A stretch of DNA of 7,133 nucleotides, taken from Prevotellaceae bacterium UBA1787 (lineage in GTDB: Bacteria; Bacteroidota; Bacteroidia; Bacteroidales; Bacteroidaceae). The notes under the pieces were generated by a model. The model saw nothing but the letters and a program-made list of their open reading frames with translations, was not told where the DNA came from and did no database searches. The stretch is taken from positions 57,455-64,587 of the forward strand of contig DCGD01000092.1 in the NCBI GenBank assembly GCA_002315195.1, given 5' to 3'. Both the position numbers and the translations under genes were made by a program. Of this stretch, positions 6,133 to 7,133 are shown one piece after another. Within the stretch, counting starts at the first letter, position 1; each line of letters starts with the position of its first letter.

Positions 6133-7133
6133 CTAATTCCTGTCTGCACGTTTGCGTTCCAAGTGGTCGAGTATGATTTTGCGCATGCGCATGCTTTTTG
6201 GTGTCACCTCGACGTATTCGTCTTCCTTGATGTATTCCAACGCCTCTTCCAACGAAAGGATTACCGGTGGGATGATGTGTGCTTTCTCATCCGTACCGCT
6301 TGCGCGTACGTTGGTGAGTTGCTTGGCTTTGGTCACGTTGATGACGATGTCGTTGTCGTGTACGTGTTCGCCCACTACCTGACCTGCGTAAACCTGTTCC
6401 TGTGGTGAAATGAAGAACTTGCCCCTGTCCTGTAGTTTGTCAATGGCGTATGCAAAAACGGTTCCGGTTTCCAAGGAGATGAGTGAGCCGTTCGTACGTC
6501 TGTCGAGGTCGCCTTTGTATGGTTGGTAGTTCTTGAAACGGTGCGCCATGATAGCTTCACCCTGACTGGCGGTAAGGACGTTGGTGCGAAGTCCGATGAT
6601 GCCGCGCGAAGGTATTTCAAATCCGATGGTGATGCGTTCGCCTTGGTTTTCCATGTTGGTCATCTCACCTTTGCGTTTGGTAACCATGTCAATGATTTTG
6701 CTTGAGAACTCTTCAGGGACGTTGATGGTCAGTTCCTCGATTGGTTCACAACGTGTTCCGTTTATTTCCTTGAAGATGACCTGGGGCTGTCCCACCTGAA
6801 GTTCGTAACCTTCGCGTCGCATGGTTTCAACCAAAACGGAAAGGTGAAGCACACCTCGTCCCGAAACCACCCAGTTGTCGAAACTGTTGCCTTTTTCCAC
6901 TCTCAGTGCGAGGTTCTTTTTCAGTTCGTTCATCAGGCGTTCCTCAATCTGTCGGCTTGTGCAGAATTTTCCTTCTTTTCCAAAGAAAGGGGAGTTGTTG
7001 ATGGTGAACAGCATGCTCATTGTAGGTTCGTCAATGGTGATTGGCGGCAGAGGCTCGGGGTTCTCAAAATCGCAGATGGTATCACCGATTTCAAAATTCT
7101 CAAGCCCGATAACTGCGCAGATGTCACCGCAAT
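6133..7133 (-). CDS. typA: Ribosome-associated translational GTPase BipA/TypA, C-terminal half
   Basis: The frame is open to the window edge, so the N-terminus is missing; an internal ATG at 7020 is not the start. About 332 residues are present out of the roughly 600 usual for the family; the GTPase domain and most of domain II lie outside. Visible order: the end of domain II (GDTIC and then ITIDEPTMSMLFTIN, with SPFFGKEGKF), an EF-G-like domain III (SGRGVLHLSVLVETMRREG), domain V (EELTINVPEEF, then FEIPSRGIIGLRTN), and the BipA-specific C-terminal domain (LQDRGKFFISPQEQVYAGQ, VGEHVHDNDI, NVTKAKQLTNVRASGTDEK, YVEVTPKSMRMRK). BipA/TypA binds the ribosome as an EF-G/LepA-like GTPase and is linked to ribosome assembly and to stress and low-temperature growth. 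The sequence looks intact and ordinary. It lies upstream of the acyltransferase on the same strand. Confidence 0.97.
   Translation of the reverse strand, partial: CGDICAVIGLENFEIGDTICDFENPEPLPPITIDEPTMSMLFTINNSPFFGKEGKFCTSRQIEERLMNELKKNLALRVEKGNSFDNWVVSGRGVLHLSVLVETMRREGYELQVGQPQVIFKEINGTRCEPIEELTINVPEEFSSKIIDMVTKRKGEMTNMENQGERITIGFEIPSRGIIGLRTNVLTASQGEAIMAHRFKNYQPYKGDLDRRTNGSLISLETGTVFAYAIDKLQDRGKFFISPQEQVYAGQVVGEHVHDNDIVINVTKAKQLTNVRASGTDEKAHIIPPVILSLEEALEYIKEDEYVEVTPKSMRMRKIILDHLERKRADRN

Noticed and set aside
6183..6194. Perfect 12-bp palindrome (GCATGCGCATGC) near the 3' end of the BipA/TypA gene
   Set aside because: It falls in codons for the conserved PKSMRMRK region and is explained by Met-Arg-Met-Arg coding; no flanking features suggest a binding site.

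Overview
The window looks like Bacteroidota (Bacteroidales, probably Prevotella or a close relative). This rests on protein style, moderate GC, no Shine-Dalgarno sequence before any start, AT-rich leaders, and a carbohydrate-active gene set. The assignment is an inference from sequence style; nothing here names a species.

Layout: on the + strand there is a tightly packed four-gene run. (1) The 3' part of a C-terminal processing (S41) protease, 1-804, whose N-terminus lies outside the window. (2) An SGNH/GDSL-type hydrolase with a probable lipoprotein signal, 816-1580. (3) and (4) Two tandem, highly similar exported GH123/DUF4091-type glycoside hydrolases, 1592-3277 and 3309-4985. Gaps are 11, 11 and 31 nt, so the genes are probably co-transcribed. 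On the - strand, convergent to this run, lie a membrane acyltransferase of the acyltransferase-3 family (5073-6065) and, upstream of it, the C-terminal half of the translational GTPase BipA/TypA (6133-7133, 5' end outside the window). A perfect 15-bp hairpin at 5021-5054 sits between the convergent blocks and is a good bidirectional terminator.

Function: the two GH123-like enzymes keep the Asp-Glu pair expected for substrate-assisted cleavage of beta-linked N-acetylgalactosamine. The SGNH enzyme could remove ester groups from the same or a related glycan. Together they suggest a small periplasmic or envelope-associated module acting on a GalNAc-containing glycan. No SusC/SusD pair or regulator is visible, so the substrate is unknown. 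The protease and BipA/TypA are probably ordinary housekeeping neighbours.

Most notable: (a) the tandem GH123 duplication; (b) a 51-bp tandem duplication spanning the start of the acyltransferase gene, which duplicates the N-terminal motif and creates a possible second (GTG) start; (c) an SGNH enzyme that lacks the usual Asp three residues before the catalytic His. I see no CRISPR array, tRNA, rRNA or insertion sequence, and no strong evidence of a wholly new system.
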